From positions 186,001 to 250,000 of the forward strand of contig NZ_CP037858.1 of the NCBI RefSeq assembly GCF_006974125.1: DNA of 64,000 bases, written 5' to 3'. The notes under the pieces are model-generated. The model was given only the letters and a program-made list of their open reading frames with translations. It was not told where the DNA came from and made no database searches. A program made the translations under genes and the position numbers. How positions within the stretch are numbered: position 1 is the first letter of the stretch; each line of letters begins with the position of its first letter. The DNA is from Stenotrophomonas maltophilia (GTDB taxonomy: Bacteria; Pseudomonadota; Gammaproteobacteria; Xanthomonadales; Xanthomonadaceae). Positions 27,920 through 36,633 of this stretch are shown one piece after another.

Positions 27920-28165
27920 ATGCGAGACATCGGACAGTTCTATGTAGTAAGCGTCGAAGGAGTGGCGCGTGAGGATGGCACCCTGCTGCAGGTCACCCGG
28001 ATTGATTGCTCCTGCCTGAAATGCTCAAGGCAATTCCGGGCCATTCCTGATCATGGGCTTGTCGACCTCAACGGCGCTGCTTCGCTCAGCTGCCCGGGGT
28101 GTGGCAACCACCAGTCCGTCAGCCGTGCACGGCTGGAGGAATTCACGTTGAGTAGTGACCCATGA
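27920..28165 (+). CDS. small zinc-ribbon-like protein
   Basis: The product has 81 residues from the ATG at 27920; a TTG four codons earlier is possible. Knuckles CLKC and CPGC are followed by GNHQ, matching the genes at 5016 and 28256. The intervening region (HGLVDLNGAASL) has the same length and pattern. Function unknown. Confidence 0.6.
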   Translation: MRDIGQFYVVSVEGVAREDGTLLQVTRIDCSCLKCSRQFRAIPDHGLVDLNGAASLSCPGCGNHQSVSRARLEEFTLSSDP

Positions 28166-28255
28166 ACTGACCCGCACCACTTCTCGACACCGCGCCAACG
28201 CGCCCGACACCTCTGCATCGATATCTTCCCGTAGTAGACCCACAACGGCGTTCCA

Positions 28256-28507
28256 ATGAGTCATACCGGCATATTCAAGATCACCGACCTTACCTACAGA
28301 CCGGGTGCGGAGGGCGACCTGGCCCGGGCCCTGCAGATCGAAGCAACCTGCACGGCGTGCGGCGCAACCAGCGTCTGGGGTGAGCAGGAGATGGAGCATG
28401 TGAGAGGCGGAACCGTGCTTGCATGCCGCGCGTGCGGTACGCGCCAGGCCATCAGCAATGCCGGCCTGATCAGTTGCCCGTCCGAGATACGACAGCGCCA
28501 GGGCTGA
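28256..28507 (+). CDS. small zinc-ribbon-like protein
   Basis: The product has 83 residues. Knuckles CTAC and CRAC are followed by GTRQ and AISNAGL, parallel to the upstream gene (QSVSRARL). It lies 90 bases downstream of its paralogue, so this is probably a tandem pair from duplication. Function unknown; nucleic-acid or protein binding would be typical for such ribbons. Confidence 0.6.
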   Translation: MSHTGIFKITDLTYRPGAEGDLARALQIEATCTACGATSVWGEQEMEHVRGGTVLACRACGTRQAISNAGLISCPSEIRQRQG

Positions 28508-28563
28508 CCGGGACGGGACCGGGCAACCACATGCGCTGCCCGGTAGCCGTCATCGATGGCCCA

Positions 28564-29433
28564 TCAGCCGCCGACTGCCGATGCCTGCGGCCGGTGCCGT
28601 TTGATCCAGTCAAGTGATTGGGCAATACCACCGAACGGAAAGAAGTGCGGGCTGACCAAGCCATGGGCGTCAGTCAAACCGCCCACCAGGTGGTCCACGA
28701 ATACTTCCGGCCCTGCGGTTCCGAGCAGCCGCCCGATCGAGATGCCGTATCTTGCCAGCATCGATGCACTGGCACCCACCCCGCACATTGCGGCGTAGCG
28801 TGCCAACCGCGCGATGCTTGCCGGACCCGGCACACCGACCAGCACCGGAACGTCGATGCCACGGGCGCGCAGCGCGTCCAACCAGGCCAGAACGATGTCG
28901 GCATCGAAGGCGAACTGCGTGATGATCATCGGTGCCATGCCGCGCGCTACGATGGCCTGGCACTTGTGTTCCAGCACCTGCCAGCACTCGACACTGCCCA
29001 TGACCGGATGGCCCTCGGGGTGACCGCCGATGGCGACGGCCTTGATGCCGGCCTTCTCTAGAAGCCCGGTCTGGATGATCGAAGCGCTATCAGCAAATGG
29101 GCCGGCGGGCGTGGCCAGATCGCCGGCGATCACCAGGCACTGGGCGACACCGGCCTCGTTGGCGGCGCGCTGCAGGAACCGTTCAAGCACTGCACGCGAC
29201 CCGATGCGGCGGGCCGAGAGATGCGGCATCGGCTCGAAGCCCAGTTCGCGCACCCTGCGCGTCGCAGCCAGTCGTGCGTCGTCGTCCTCGCTGGCCAGCC
29301 AGGGAATGGAGATTGTCGTGCCGCGTGGAATGCGGGCAGCCTCCGTGCGCAGTGCCGGCATGGCTTTGGCGCTCACCTCCAGCGAAAAGGCATCAAGAAA
29401 GGCCCGCGTCCGCAGCGACGAAGGTGCGGACAT
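28564..29433 (-). CDS. methylenetetrahydrofolate reductase-like protein
   Basis: The product has 289 residues of the FAD-dependent MetF/MTHFR barrel family: FSLEVSAK at the start, a substrate segment PMPHLSARR, CLVIAGDLATPAGPF, VAIGGHPEGHP and TQFAFD. In MetF-type enzymes GGDP and QxxFD motifs bind folate and flavin; here the first is changed to AGDLATP. The gene overlaps the stop of the LysR gene by one base and lies next to the folate-independent MesX/MesD genes. It may supply or remove one-carbon units for them; the true reaction is unproven. Confidence 0.8.
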   Translation of the reverse strand: MSAPSSLRTRAFLDAFSLEVSAKAMPALRTEAARIPRGTTISIPWLASEDDDARLAATRRVRELGFEPMPHLSARRIGSRAVLERFLQRAANEAGVAQCLVIAGDLATPAGPFADSASIIQTGLLEKAGIKAVAIGGHPEGHPVMGSVECWQVLEHKCQAIVARGMAPMIITQFAFDADIVLAWLDALRARGIDVPVLVGVPGPASIARLARYAAMCGVGASASMLARYGISIGRLLGTAGPEVFVDHLVGGLTDAHGLVSPHFFPFGGIAQSLDWIKRHRPQASAVGG

Positions 29434-30347
29434 TACGTGCCCCCGCGCGCATTGCTGGCCAGCGGCGTGCTGTTCCGCGCCAGTTCGATGAAAGCCTGCA
29501 GGTAGTCGATACCGGTATCAGCCTCGCGCGCACCCAGGTAGATCTGCTTGGGAATGCCCTTCGCACCCAGGCGAACGGGCACCACATCCATGCGGGCGGC
29601 ATACTCCTCCACCAGCCAGCGTGGCATGGCCGCCACGCCGCGGCCGCTGGCCACCATCTGCATCATGATGTCGGTGGTTTCAATGGCCTTGTGCCGGCGT
29701 GGGGTGATGCCCGCCGGCAGCAGGAACTGGTTGTAGATGTCCAGGCGCTCGAACGGCACCGGGTAGCTGATCAGCACTTCCTGGCCGAGCTGGCGCGGCT
29801 TTACATGGTCGACCTTGGCCAGGGCGTGGCTGCTGGCCACCACCAGCACCTGTTCGTAGTCGAATACGGGAATGAACTTCAGGCCCGGCTTCAGCAGCGG
29901 GTCCGGGGTGACCAGCAGGTCGATCTCGTAGCCGAACAGCGCGCCAATGCCGCCGAACTGGAACTTCTGCTTGACGTCCACGTCCACATCCGGCCAGGCG
30001 GCCAGGTACGGCGAGACGATCTTCAGCAGCCACTGGTAGCAGGGATGGCACTCCATGCCGATGCGCAGTGCGCCTCGCTCGCCCTGTGCGAACTGGCCCA
30101 GTCGCTCCTCGGCCAGGTCCAGCTGTGGCAGCACCCGGTTGGCCACCGCCAGCAGGTACTGCCCGGCCTGGGTCAGCCGCAGGCTGCGGCCTTCGCGCAG
30201 CCAGACGTCGGTGCCCAGCTGCTGCTCCAGCTTCTTCATGCTGTGACTCAGGGCCGACTGGGTCAGGTTGAGTACGCCGGCGGCAGCGGTGAGCGAGCCT
30301 TGCTGCTCGACCTGCTGCACGATACTGAGGTGGATCCGCTCCAGCAT
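29433..30347 (-). CDS. MetR-like LysR-family regulator
   Basis: The product has 304 residues. The N-terminal winged helix is classical (GSLTAAAGVLNLTQSALSHSMKKLEQQLGTDVWLREG). The effector domain carries MECHPCYQWLL and FGYEIDLLVTPDPL, segments typical of MetR, which senses homocysteine. It is divergent from the FMN reductase-mesX-mesD operon with 75 bases between, and overlaps the MTHFR-like gene. It probably activates both units when methionine is short. Confidence 0.85.
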   Translation of the reverse strand: MLERIHLSIVQQVEQQGSLTAAAGVLNLTQSALSHSMKKLEQQLGTDVWLREGRSLRLTQAGQYLLAVANRVLPQLDLAEERLGQFAQGERGALRIGMECHPCYQWLLKIVSPYLAAWPDVDVDVKQKFQFGGIGALFGYEIDLLVTPDPLLKPGLKFIPVFDYEQVLVVASSHALAKVDHVKPRQLGQEVLISYPVPFERLDIYNQFLLPAGITPRRHKAIETTDIMMQMVASGRGVAAMPRWLVEEYAARMDVVPVRLGAKGIPKQIYLGAREADTGIDYLQAFIELARNSTPLASNARGGT

Positions 30348-30373
30348 GATAATGAATCCCGCTCATGGATTGG

Positions 30374-30396
30374 TGAAGTAATACCATTTTACGTCA
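30374..30396. promoter_or_regulatory. candidate LysR-type operator
   Basis: TGAAGTAA and TTACGTCA form an imperfect 23-base inverted repeat in the middle of the 75-base divergent promoter region. It resembles MetR sites (TGAA-N5-TTCA) only loosely. The central position suits control of both directions. Confidence 0.5.
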
Positions 30397-30422
30397 TGGA
30401 AGGGCGTGGCTAGCATCGGGTC

Positions 30423-31010
30423 ATGCTTTCACCTACCCGCCCCCTTCGAATCGTCGCCGTTTCCGGCGGATTGCAGCGCCCCTCGAGGGCCGCCACCCTG
30501 GCCGAGCATCTGCTGGGCCTGATCGGCGAGGACATCCATAGCGAGCAGCACCTGGTCGAGCTGGGCGAACTGGCCCCGCAGCTGGCGGGCGCGCTCTGGC
30601 GTTCGCAGCTGCCCGACATCGTGGAACGCCAGTTGGCTGCCGTCGAGCAGGCTGATGTGCTGGTGGTGAGCACGCCGGTCTATCGCGGGTCGTACACAGG
30701 GCTGTTCAAGCATTTCTTCGACTTCATCCACCAGGACGCACTGGTCGACACCCCCATCCTGCTGGCCGCCACCGGTGGCAGCGAGCGCCATTCGCTGGTG
30801 ATCGACCATCAGCTGCGCCCGCTCTTCAGCTTCTTCCAGGCACGCACCCTGCCGTTGGGCGTCTACGCCACCGACCGCGATTTCGCCGACGGCTGCGTGC
30901 ACAACGATGCCCTGATCGAGCGGGCACGGCTGGCGGTGCGGCGGGCCTTGCCGCTGCTGGCCCTGCCCCGCCATCGCGCTGCCGCCCTCGAGGCCGCCGC
31001 AGCATTCTGA
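30423..31010 (+). CDS. NADPH-dependent FMN reductase (MsuE/SsuE type)
   Basis: The product has 195 residues of the flavodoxin-like fold. The FMN phosphate loop is SGGLQRPSRAATL, followed by ADVLVVSTPVYRGSYTGLFKHFFDFI, the hallmark of this family, and LAATGGSERHSL. Such enzymes supply reduced FMN to two-component oxygenases. MesD activity is reported to need oxygen, and this gene lies directly before mesX and mesD, so it probably supplies reduced flavin to that system. Confidence 0.85.
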   Translation: MLSPTRPLRIVAVSGGLQRPSRAATLAEHLLGLIGEDIHSEQHLVELGELAPQLAGALWRSQLPDIVERQLAAVEQADVLVVSTPVYRGSYTGLFKHFFDFIHQDALVDTPILLAATGGSERHSLVIDHQLRPLFSFFQARTLPLGVYATDRDFADGCVHNDALIERARLAVRRALPLLALPRHRAAALEAAAAF

Positions 31011-31066
31011 ATGCCGGATGCCTTCGCCCGCATCCGGATGTCACCCCGCAATACGGAACGCCGCCC

Positions 31067-32044
31067 ATGACGACCGACACCTTCACCTTCAGCATCACGC
31101 GCATCCCCTTCAACGAGGACTACCAGCCCGCCGATGGCACGCGCATCACCACCAATTTCGCCAACCTGGCGCGTGGTGCATCCCGGCAGGAGAACCTGCG
31201 CAACACGATCAGCATGATCAACAACCGCTTCAATGATCTGGCGCACTGGGACAACCCGAGTGCGGATCGCTATGCGGTCGAGCTGGACATCATCTCGGTG
31301 GAGATGCACATCGACGGCGGCGATGGCAGCGATCCGTTCCCGCTGATCGAGGTGCTGCGCCCGACCATCGTCGACACCCGCACCGGTGCCCGTACCGAAG
31401 GCATCGTCGGCAACAATTTCTCGTCCTACGTACGCGACTACGATTTCAGCGTGGTGCTGCCGGCCAGCAACGAAGGCAAGGCCACCTTTGGCATTCCGGA
31501 CGGCTTCGGCGACCTGCATGGCAAGCTGTTCAAGCATTTCCTGGAGTCTGATGCCTACCGTGCCAACTTCAGCAAGGGGCCGGTGATCTGCATCAGCGTA
31601 TCCAGCAGCAAGACCTACCACCGCACCGAGAACCACCACCCGATCCTGGGCGTGGAGTATCGCCAGGGCGAGTTCTCTCCCACTGACCAGTACTTCGACA
31701 AGATGGGCCTGCAGGTGCGCTACTTCATGCCGCCGGGCAGCGTCGCACCGCTGGCGTTCTATTTCCAGGGCGACCTGCTGGGCGACTATTCGAACCTGGA
31801 ACTGATCGGCACCATCAGCACGATGGAGGCCTTCCAGAAGATCTACCGCCCGGAGATCTACAACGCCAACTCCGTGGCCGGCAAGGTCTACCAGCCCAGC
31901 CTGAAGCACCAGGACTACTCCTCCACCCGCATCGTCTACGACCGCGAAGAGCGCAGCCAATTGGCGGTCAAACAGGGCAGGTTCACCGAAGAACACTTCA
32001 TCAAGCCGTACCGCGCCGTGCTTGAGCAGTGGGCTGCCCGCTGA
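31067..32044 (+). CDS. mesX: MesX (DUF1852), partner of folate-independent methionine synthase
   Basis: The product has 325 residues. It matches DUF1852 by length, by the strongly conserved start (TFSITRIPFNEDYQPADGTRITTNFANLARG) and by its position before a short MetE-like gene. From the literature as I recall it (families of folate-independent methionine synthases), MesX is required together with MesD for methionine synthesis, and the system needs oxygen. The biochemical role of MesX and the methyl donor are not established. Confidence 0.88.
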   Translation: MTTDTFTFSITRIPFNEDYQPADGTRITTNFANLARGASRQENLRNTISMINNRFNDLAHWDNPSADRYAVELDIISVEMHIDGGDGSDPFPLIEVLRPTIVDTRTGARTEGIVGNNFSSYVRDYDFSVVLPASNEGKATFGIPDGFGDLHGKLFKHFLESDAYRANFSKGPVICISVSSSKTYHRTENHHPILGVEYRQGEFSPTDQYFDKMGLQVRYFMPPGSVAPLAFYFQGDLLGDYSNLELIGTISTMEAFQKIYRPEIYNANSVAGKVYQPSLKHQDYSSTRIVYDREERSQLAVKQGRFTEEHFIKPYRAVLEQWAAR

Positions 32045-32083
32045 TCCATCGATTCCCCATTCGCCCCCAGGAAACAAGACGCA

Positions 32084-33118
32084 ATGTCGACGAAGAAACT
32101 GCTTCCCACCTCCACCGCAGGCAGCCTGCCCAAGCCATCCTGGCTGGCCGAGCCCGAGAAGCTCTGGTCACCCTGGAAGCTGCAGGACGACGGCCTGATT
32201 GAAGGCAAGCAGGATGCACTGCGCCTGTCCCTGCAGGAACAGCAGCACGCCGGCATCGATATCGTCAGCGACGGCGAACAGACCCGGCAGCATTTCGTTA
32301 CCACCTTCATCGAGCACCTCAACGGTGTCGATTTCGAGAAGCGCGAAACGGTGCGCATCCGCAACCGCTACGATGCAAGCGTGCCGACCGTGGTTGGCGC
32401 GGTCAGCCGCCCGAAACCGGTGTTCGTGGAAGATGCGAAGTTCCTGCGCCGCCAGACCGCACAACCCATCAAGTGGGCCCTGCCCGGCCCGATGACCATG
32501 ATCGACACGCTGTACGATGCGCACTACAAGAGCCGCGAGAAGCTGGCCTGGGAGTTCGCGAAGATCCTCAACGAAGAGGCAAAGGAGCTGGAGGCCGCCG
32601 GCGTGGACATCATCCAGTTCGACGAGCCCGCCTTCAATGTGTTCTTCGACGAAGTGAACGACTGGGGCGTGGCTGCGCTGGAGAGGGCCGTCGAAGGCCT
32701 GAAGTGCCAGACGGCCGTGCACATCTGCTACAGCTACGGCATCAAGGCCAACACCGACTGGAAGCAGACTCTGGGCTCGGAATGGCGCCAGTATGAAGAG
32801 TCGTTCCCCAAGCTGCAGACCTCCAGCATCGACATCATCTCGCTGGAATGCCAGAACTCGCATGTGCCGATCGACCTGATCGAACTGGTGCGCGGCAAAA
32901 AGGTGATGGTGGGCGCCATCGACGTGGCCTCCAATACAGTGGAGACGCCGGAAGACGTGGCCAACACGCTGCGCAAGGCGCTGCAGTTCGTGGATGCCGA
33001 CAAGCTCTACCCGAGCACCAACTGCGGCATGGCACCGCTGGCGCGCGAAGTGGCGCGCGGCAAGCTGCGCGCGCTCAGCGCCGGGGCGAAGATCGTGCGT
33101 GAGGAGCTTTCGGCGTGA
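32084..33118 (+). CDS. mesD: MesD-type methionine synthase (MetE C-terminal domain)
   Basis: The product has 344 residues, about half of MetE: only the catalytic barrel is present. The zinc/homocysteine ligands are all visible: His and Cys in HIC, Glu in SLECQ and Cys in TNCGM. It transfers a methyl group to homocysteine. Without the folate-binding N-terminal half of MetE it cannot use methyl-THF-triglutamate in the usual way. The gene ends an operon of FMN reductase, mesX and mesD, 40 bases after mesX. Confidence 0.88.
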   Translation: MSTKKLLPTSTAGSLPKPSWLAEPEKLWSPWKLQDDGLIEGKQDALRLSLQEQQHAGIDIVSDGEQTRQHFVTTFIEHLNGVDFEKRETVRIRNRYDASVPTVVGAVSRPKPVFVEDAKFLRRQTAQPIKWALPGPMTMIDTLYDAHYKSREKLAWEFAKILNEEAKELEAAGVDIIQFDEPAFNVFFDEVNDWGVAALERAVEGLKCQTAVHICYSYGIKANTDWKQTLGSEWRQYEESFPKLQTSSIDIISLECQNSHVPIDLIELVRGKKVMVGAIDVASNTVETPEDVANTLRKALQFVDADKLYPSTNCGMAPLAREVARGKLRALSAGAKIVREELSA

Positions 33119-33165
33119 TCATCGACGGGGGATTGCGCTGGCGTCCCCCAAACTGCATCCGGGGC

Positions 33166-33819
33166 TCACGCATCAGCCCCGCCCTGGATGGCGGCCGAGC
33201 GGCCTCTTTTCCGCGCCAGCCGCAGAAAGAAGTATGCGATCACGACCAGGCCGATCACCGAAGGCAGCATCTGTGACCAGGGCTGCCCAACGCGGACGAC
33301 GTTGCCAGTCAATGCAGAAAGCATGGCGAATACGGAGGCTGTCATCTTGTAGGCATGCTCGAACTGCCAGAGCGAGTGATGCCAGCGCCGGGGAAAGACC
33401 CATTTGACGGCGTCATACACGAGGATCAACCACAGCGCCGCAACGGCGGAGTAGTCCACTGTCGTCAGGCGGCCCGGGCGATCCAGTACCTCGATAGAAA
33501 GGGGCAGCGCAATCGACACAGCTGCCAGCAGCGCGGCTGCGTCGACCAGCGACGGCCCGGCACCCTGCGCTCGTGCCACGCGCCAGCCCCCCAGCAGCTG
33601 GTAAGGCACGAGCAGGCTCAGGACGGCAAATGCGGGAATGAACCGGAAGAAGATCGTGCCGGCAGCGGCCGTCGCACAGACCACCAGGGTGAGCCAGATG
33701 AAGGCCGTTCCGAGGCGCTTGTGCGCGGTGGTGCCCTTCTCCCTGAACAGGATGAGGAAGCCTACAGCCAAGGCGATGGAGCCTGCTGTCACATGAATTG
33801 CGATATTTGCCAGATGCAC
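33166..33819 (-). CDS. DUF2306-like integral membrane protein
   Basis: A GTG at 33819, preceded by GGGGGAAAGCA, gives 217 residues. Six to seven hydrophobic segments are present. The first contains IAIHVTAGSIALAVGFLILF, then EKGTTAHKRLGTAFIW, a pattern of DUF2306 and related haem-less membrane proteins, with conserved histidines in helix 1 (HVTAG) and the following loop (AHKRLG). No function is known. Confidence 0.75.
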   Translation of the reverse strand: MHLANIAIHVTAGSIALAVGFLILFREKGTTAHKRLGTAFIWLTLVVCATAAAGTIFFRFIPAFAVLSLLVPYQLLGGWRVARAQGAGPSLVDAAALLAAVSIALPLSIEVLDRPGRLTTVDYSAVAALWLILVYDAVKWVFPRRWHHSLWQFEHAYKMTASVFAMLSALTGNVVRVGQPWSQMLPSVIGLVVIAYFFLRLARKRGRSAAIQGGADA

Positions 33820-33966
33820 TGCTTTCCCCCTGGAAAGTGCCGGACCTGAAGGAGGAGTGCGCCCCTTCTCCCGCTCACTTTCGTGCTGCTTCCAGGTCAG
33901 CTGCAAATGGGTTGCGACGAGAGGCGGCTTGGGGTGACGAAACATGCTCCAGCCGCCGTGGAACCA

Positions 33967-34995
33967 TCATCGCCTGCGTGCACGGCGCTCCGGGCAGTCC
34001 TTCGGATCGAACAGTTCGAGGGCGCTCATTATCTGGAGATTGGTAAACGCCCCGTCATGTCCCTGTGCGACAGCCTTGCAGTACCAGTAGATCTGCTCAT
34101 CCCTGTCCTTGGGCACGCCCTGCCCGCTGGCATACAGGTTCCCGAGTTCGAACTGGGCGGGCGCGTAGCCCGCCATTGCCGCCTTGCGGAACCAGGCGGC
34201 TGATTGGATATCGTCCTTCGGCACGCCGATACCATCGGCATACATGGTCGCGAGCACGGCCTGGACCTCGGCGTCGCCACTTTTGGCAGCTGCCATCAGT
34301 TCCTCAACCGAGTTGAACCTCGGCGGGGGTTCGATCTGGTCACACCACACCTGGCCCTCCTTGCCACTCGAGCACAGCTTCTGGCGAGCATCGCTGACCA
34401 GAATTCCCTTCAGATCCTGGACGGCCGCCTTGGTGTACCAGCGCATGGCCTCGGCCCGGTCTTTGGTGAGGCCCGCGCCGCCGCGCTCATACAGGCTGCC
34501 AAGGTTGTACTGCCCCGCGGAAGCTCCTCCTTCGGCCGACCTGCGGATCCAGAAGAGGCCCTGCGCATCATCCTTTGACACGCCCAATCCCTCCAGGTAC
34601 ATCATCCCCAGGTCGGACTGTGCAAGACCGTTGCCTTGCTCCGCCGCCTTGCGCACCCAGAACAGTGCTTGCGCGAGATCCTTGGGAACCCCGGTTCCAT
34701 TCAGATACATCACGGCAAGGGAGGATTGGGCAGATGCATGGCCCTGCTCAGCAGCCTTGCGATACCACTCAACCGCCGTCACCGGGTTCCTGACCACACC
34801 GTTGCCTTGGTTGTAGCGATCTCCAAGATCATTCTCGGCATCTGCGCTGCCGGTCTCGGCTGCTGCCAGCACGCTCTTCAACGAGGCCGCTTCGTCATTG
34901 CCAAGCGCGTGGGCGCTGCAGGCGAAAACAAACAGGCCCGTGCACAGAACTGTGCGAACCCGGGCTCCAATCGAATCTTCCATGAACTTCTTCAC
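33967..34995 (-). CDS. secreted Sel1-repeat protein
   Basis: The product has 342 residues with an N-terminal signal peptide (VLCTGLFVFACSAHA). About seven Sel1 repeats are recognisable, for example DLGDRYNQGNGVVRNPVTAVEWYRKAAEQG, SLAVMYLNGTGVPKDLAQALFWVRKAAEQG and ELGNLYASGQGVPKDRDEQIYWYCKA (each seen in parts). Sel1 repeats form superhelices binding peptides or proteins, often in cell-envelope stress or virulence. A GTG at 34995 is used; ATG at 34983 is equally possible. Confidence 0.82.
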   Translation of the reverse strand: MKKFMEDSIGARVRTVLCTGLFVFACSAHALGNDEAASLKSVLAAAETGSADAENDLGDRYNQGNGVVRNPVTAVEWYRKAAEQGHASAQSSLAVMYLNGTGVPKDLAQALFWVRKAAEQGNGLAQSDLGMMYLEGLGVSKDDAQGLFWIRRSAEGGASAGQYNLGSLYERGGAGLTKDRAEAMRWYTKAAVQDLKGILVSDARQKLCSSGKEGQVWCDQIEPPPRFNSVEELMAAAKSGDAEVQAVLATMYADGIGVPKDDIQSAAWFRKAAMAGYAPAQFELGNLYASGQGVPKDRDEQIYWYCKAVAQGHDGAFTNLQIMSALELFDPKDCPERRARRR

Positions 34996-35162
34996 TCTTC
35001 ATCAATTCCAGAAAAATACCGCGTGCAAATCAAACTCAGGCTTTGCCGCTCACTATCGCCATGCGCGCTGCACCTTTCCGGGCTTCCGCAACGGAAAATA
35101 TTCCTACGCGCGTGGTCACGGCATCCCCCGGAACCCCGAGCATCGAGGGTGGCGATCGATGC

Positions 35163-35606
35163 TCAGGGCGCGATTATAGGTGCTGGTACTGCCCTTCGCA
35201 GCGCCAGGACCTTCTTGATCCGTGCCACTTCCCCGGCTCCGGCCTCGGCCAACCGACGGGCCTGCTGCCGTTGCTGCCGCGACTGTACTGGTGACGATCT
35301 GCCCGCTTCGAGTGTGGCACCCACCACCCTCGCCACCGCATCGCGCAGCCGCAGCTGCGGGCAGAGTCGTGCAGCGCACCAGCGCTCGGCGTAGCGCTTG
35401 GCCTGCCGTGCATTCGCTGCTGCAACGATCTTTGCCTTGGGCACTCTGCGTGCTTCCAGGCACACCCGGAAGCCAAGCACTGCATGCGGCACGATGTTCG
35501 CTACGGAGCGCCCATTCCACCACAGGTCCCAACGTTCGCCGCTCTGCACCCAGCCGGAATGCTGGGGGACGGACATTGAATCTGCGATCTCAAGGCGGGA
35601 ATCCAT
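35163..35606 (-). CDS. hypothetical protein
   Basis: From the ATG at 35606 the product has 147 residues. A patch with good coding character reads WVQSGERWDLWWNGRSVANIVPHAVLGFRV and then QAKRYAERWCAARLCPQLRLRDAVARVVGATLE. The last 35 residues are basic and alanine-rich. No signal peptide, membrane helix or known motif. Confidence 0.5.
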   Translation of the reverse strand: MDSRLEIADSMSVPQHSGWVQSGERWDLWWNGRSVANIVPHAVLGFRVCLEARRVPKAKIVAAANARQAKRYAERWCAARLCPQLRLRDAVARVVGATLEAGRSSPVQSRQQRQQARRLAEAGAGEVARIKKVLALRRAVPAPIIAP

Positions 35607-35729
35607 GGCCGGAAGAATACGATCGGCTGTCGCACGGATTGAGATTGCGATGGCAACGCGATCATCGACCATGAATCGTTCAAGAAGGCGCCGGCTGTCC
35701 GCTGCCTGGACGCGCTACCCTGTTGCCCG

Positions 35730-36542
35730 ATGTCTTCCATGCGCAACGTCCTCCATCGCGATCTCGTGTCCAAGGCCGCATCGCTGCCCCGGTTGCCTGG
35801 GGTATACACCTTCCACGATGAGGCGGGAGCCGCGCTGTACATCGGCAAGAGCGTGGACATCCGGCGACGGGTGCTGGACCACCTTCGGGCGCCGGACGAA
35901 CAACGGCTTGTCGGCAGGACCGACGGGTTTTCCTGCATCCGTACCGCCGGTGACATCGGGGCGCAGCTGCTGGAAGCGCGGCTGATCAAGCAGGCCAAGC
36001 CGCTGTTCAACAGGAAGCTTCGCCGCAACAAGCGACTGTGCACGATCGTGCTGGCGGCTGACGGGGTCCGCATCGAGGATGTCCACGGCGCCGATCCTGC
36101 TCAGGCCCATGGATTGTTCCCCGGCCGTCATGCCGCCATCGCCGCACTGCAGCGCCTGGCGGACGAGCACCAGCTCTGCTACGGGCGGCTGGGGATCGAA
36201 TCGGTGCGCGCCGGGGCGCCCTGCTTCCGCCACCTGCTCAGGCGCTGCGCGGGCGTCTGCAACGGCAGCGAACCGGCTTTGGCACATGACGAACGCCTGC
36301 GAAGTGGCCTGGTGGGCTACCACCGGCGGGCATGGCCCTACGCAGGTGCGATTGGCATCGAAGAGCACTCGGCGGACATGCGGCAGATCCATGTGGTGCG
36401 TAACTGGACGTACCTGGGCTCGGCGCCGACGATCGCGGCAGCGCGAAGGCTCGATACGCCAGCAGTCGGTTTTGATCGTGACGGCTACAGCGTGCTTGCA
36501 AGGCCACTGGTCGGTGCGTCGGTGAAGGTCATCGCGCTCTAG
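35730..36542 (+). CDS. cho: Cho-type excinuclease (UvrC N-terminal homologue)
   Basis: The product has 270 residues, close to E. coli Cho (295). It contains the GIY-YIG nuclease: LPGVYTFHDEAGAALYIGKSVDIRRRVLDHL with the catalytic YxxxxxxxxxxYIGKS-x3-R pattern, and a downstream GAQLLEARLIKQAKPLFN with the conserved glutamate and asparagine. The C-terminal EndoV-like and HhH parts of UvrC are missing. Cho makes the 3' incision at bulky lesions that UvrC cuts poorly, loaded by UvrA and UvrB. Confidence 0.85.
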   Translation: MSSMRNVLHRDLVSKAASLPRLPGVYTFHDEAGAALYIGKSVDIRRRVLDHLRAPDEQRLVGRTDGFSCIRTAGDIGAQLLEARLIKQAKPLFNRKLRRNKRLCTIVLAADGVRIEDVHGADPAQAHGLFPGRHAAIAALQRLADEHQLCYGRLGIESVRAGAPCFRHLLRRCAGVCNGSEPALAHDERLRSGLVGYHRRAWPYAGAIGIEEHSADMRQIHVVRNWTYLGSAPTIAAARRLDTPAVGFDRDGYSVLARPLVGASVKVIAL

Positions 36543-36621
36543 TGGAATGCTGGCCGCGGGGCCACCCGAGCCCACGGGCGATGCGCCTTCGCACAGCCAT
36601 ACGAACAGAACTGCGTTCAAC

Positions 36622-36633
36622 GTGACGGGTCAC
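36622..36633. repeat. GTGACG-centred palindrome, copy 3
   Basis: GTGACGGGTCAC, preceded by AAC as in the other copies, overlaps the stop codon of the PepSY gene on the minus strand. The first six bases are identical to the copies at 9147 and 18534. Confidence 0.3.

Noticed and set aside
29097..30413. A 438-codon plus-strand frame
   Set aside because: Antisense to the MTHFR-like and LysR genes, which have unmistakable motifs.
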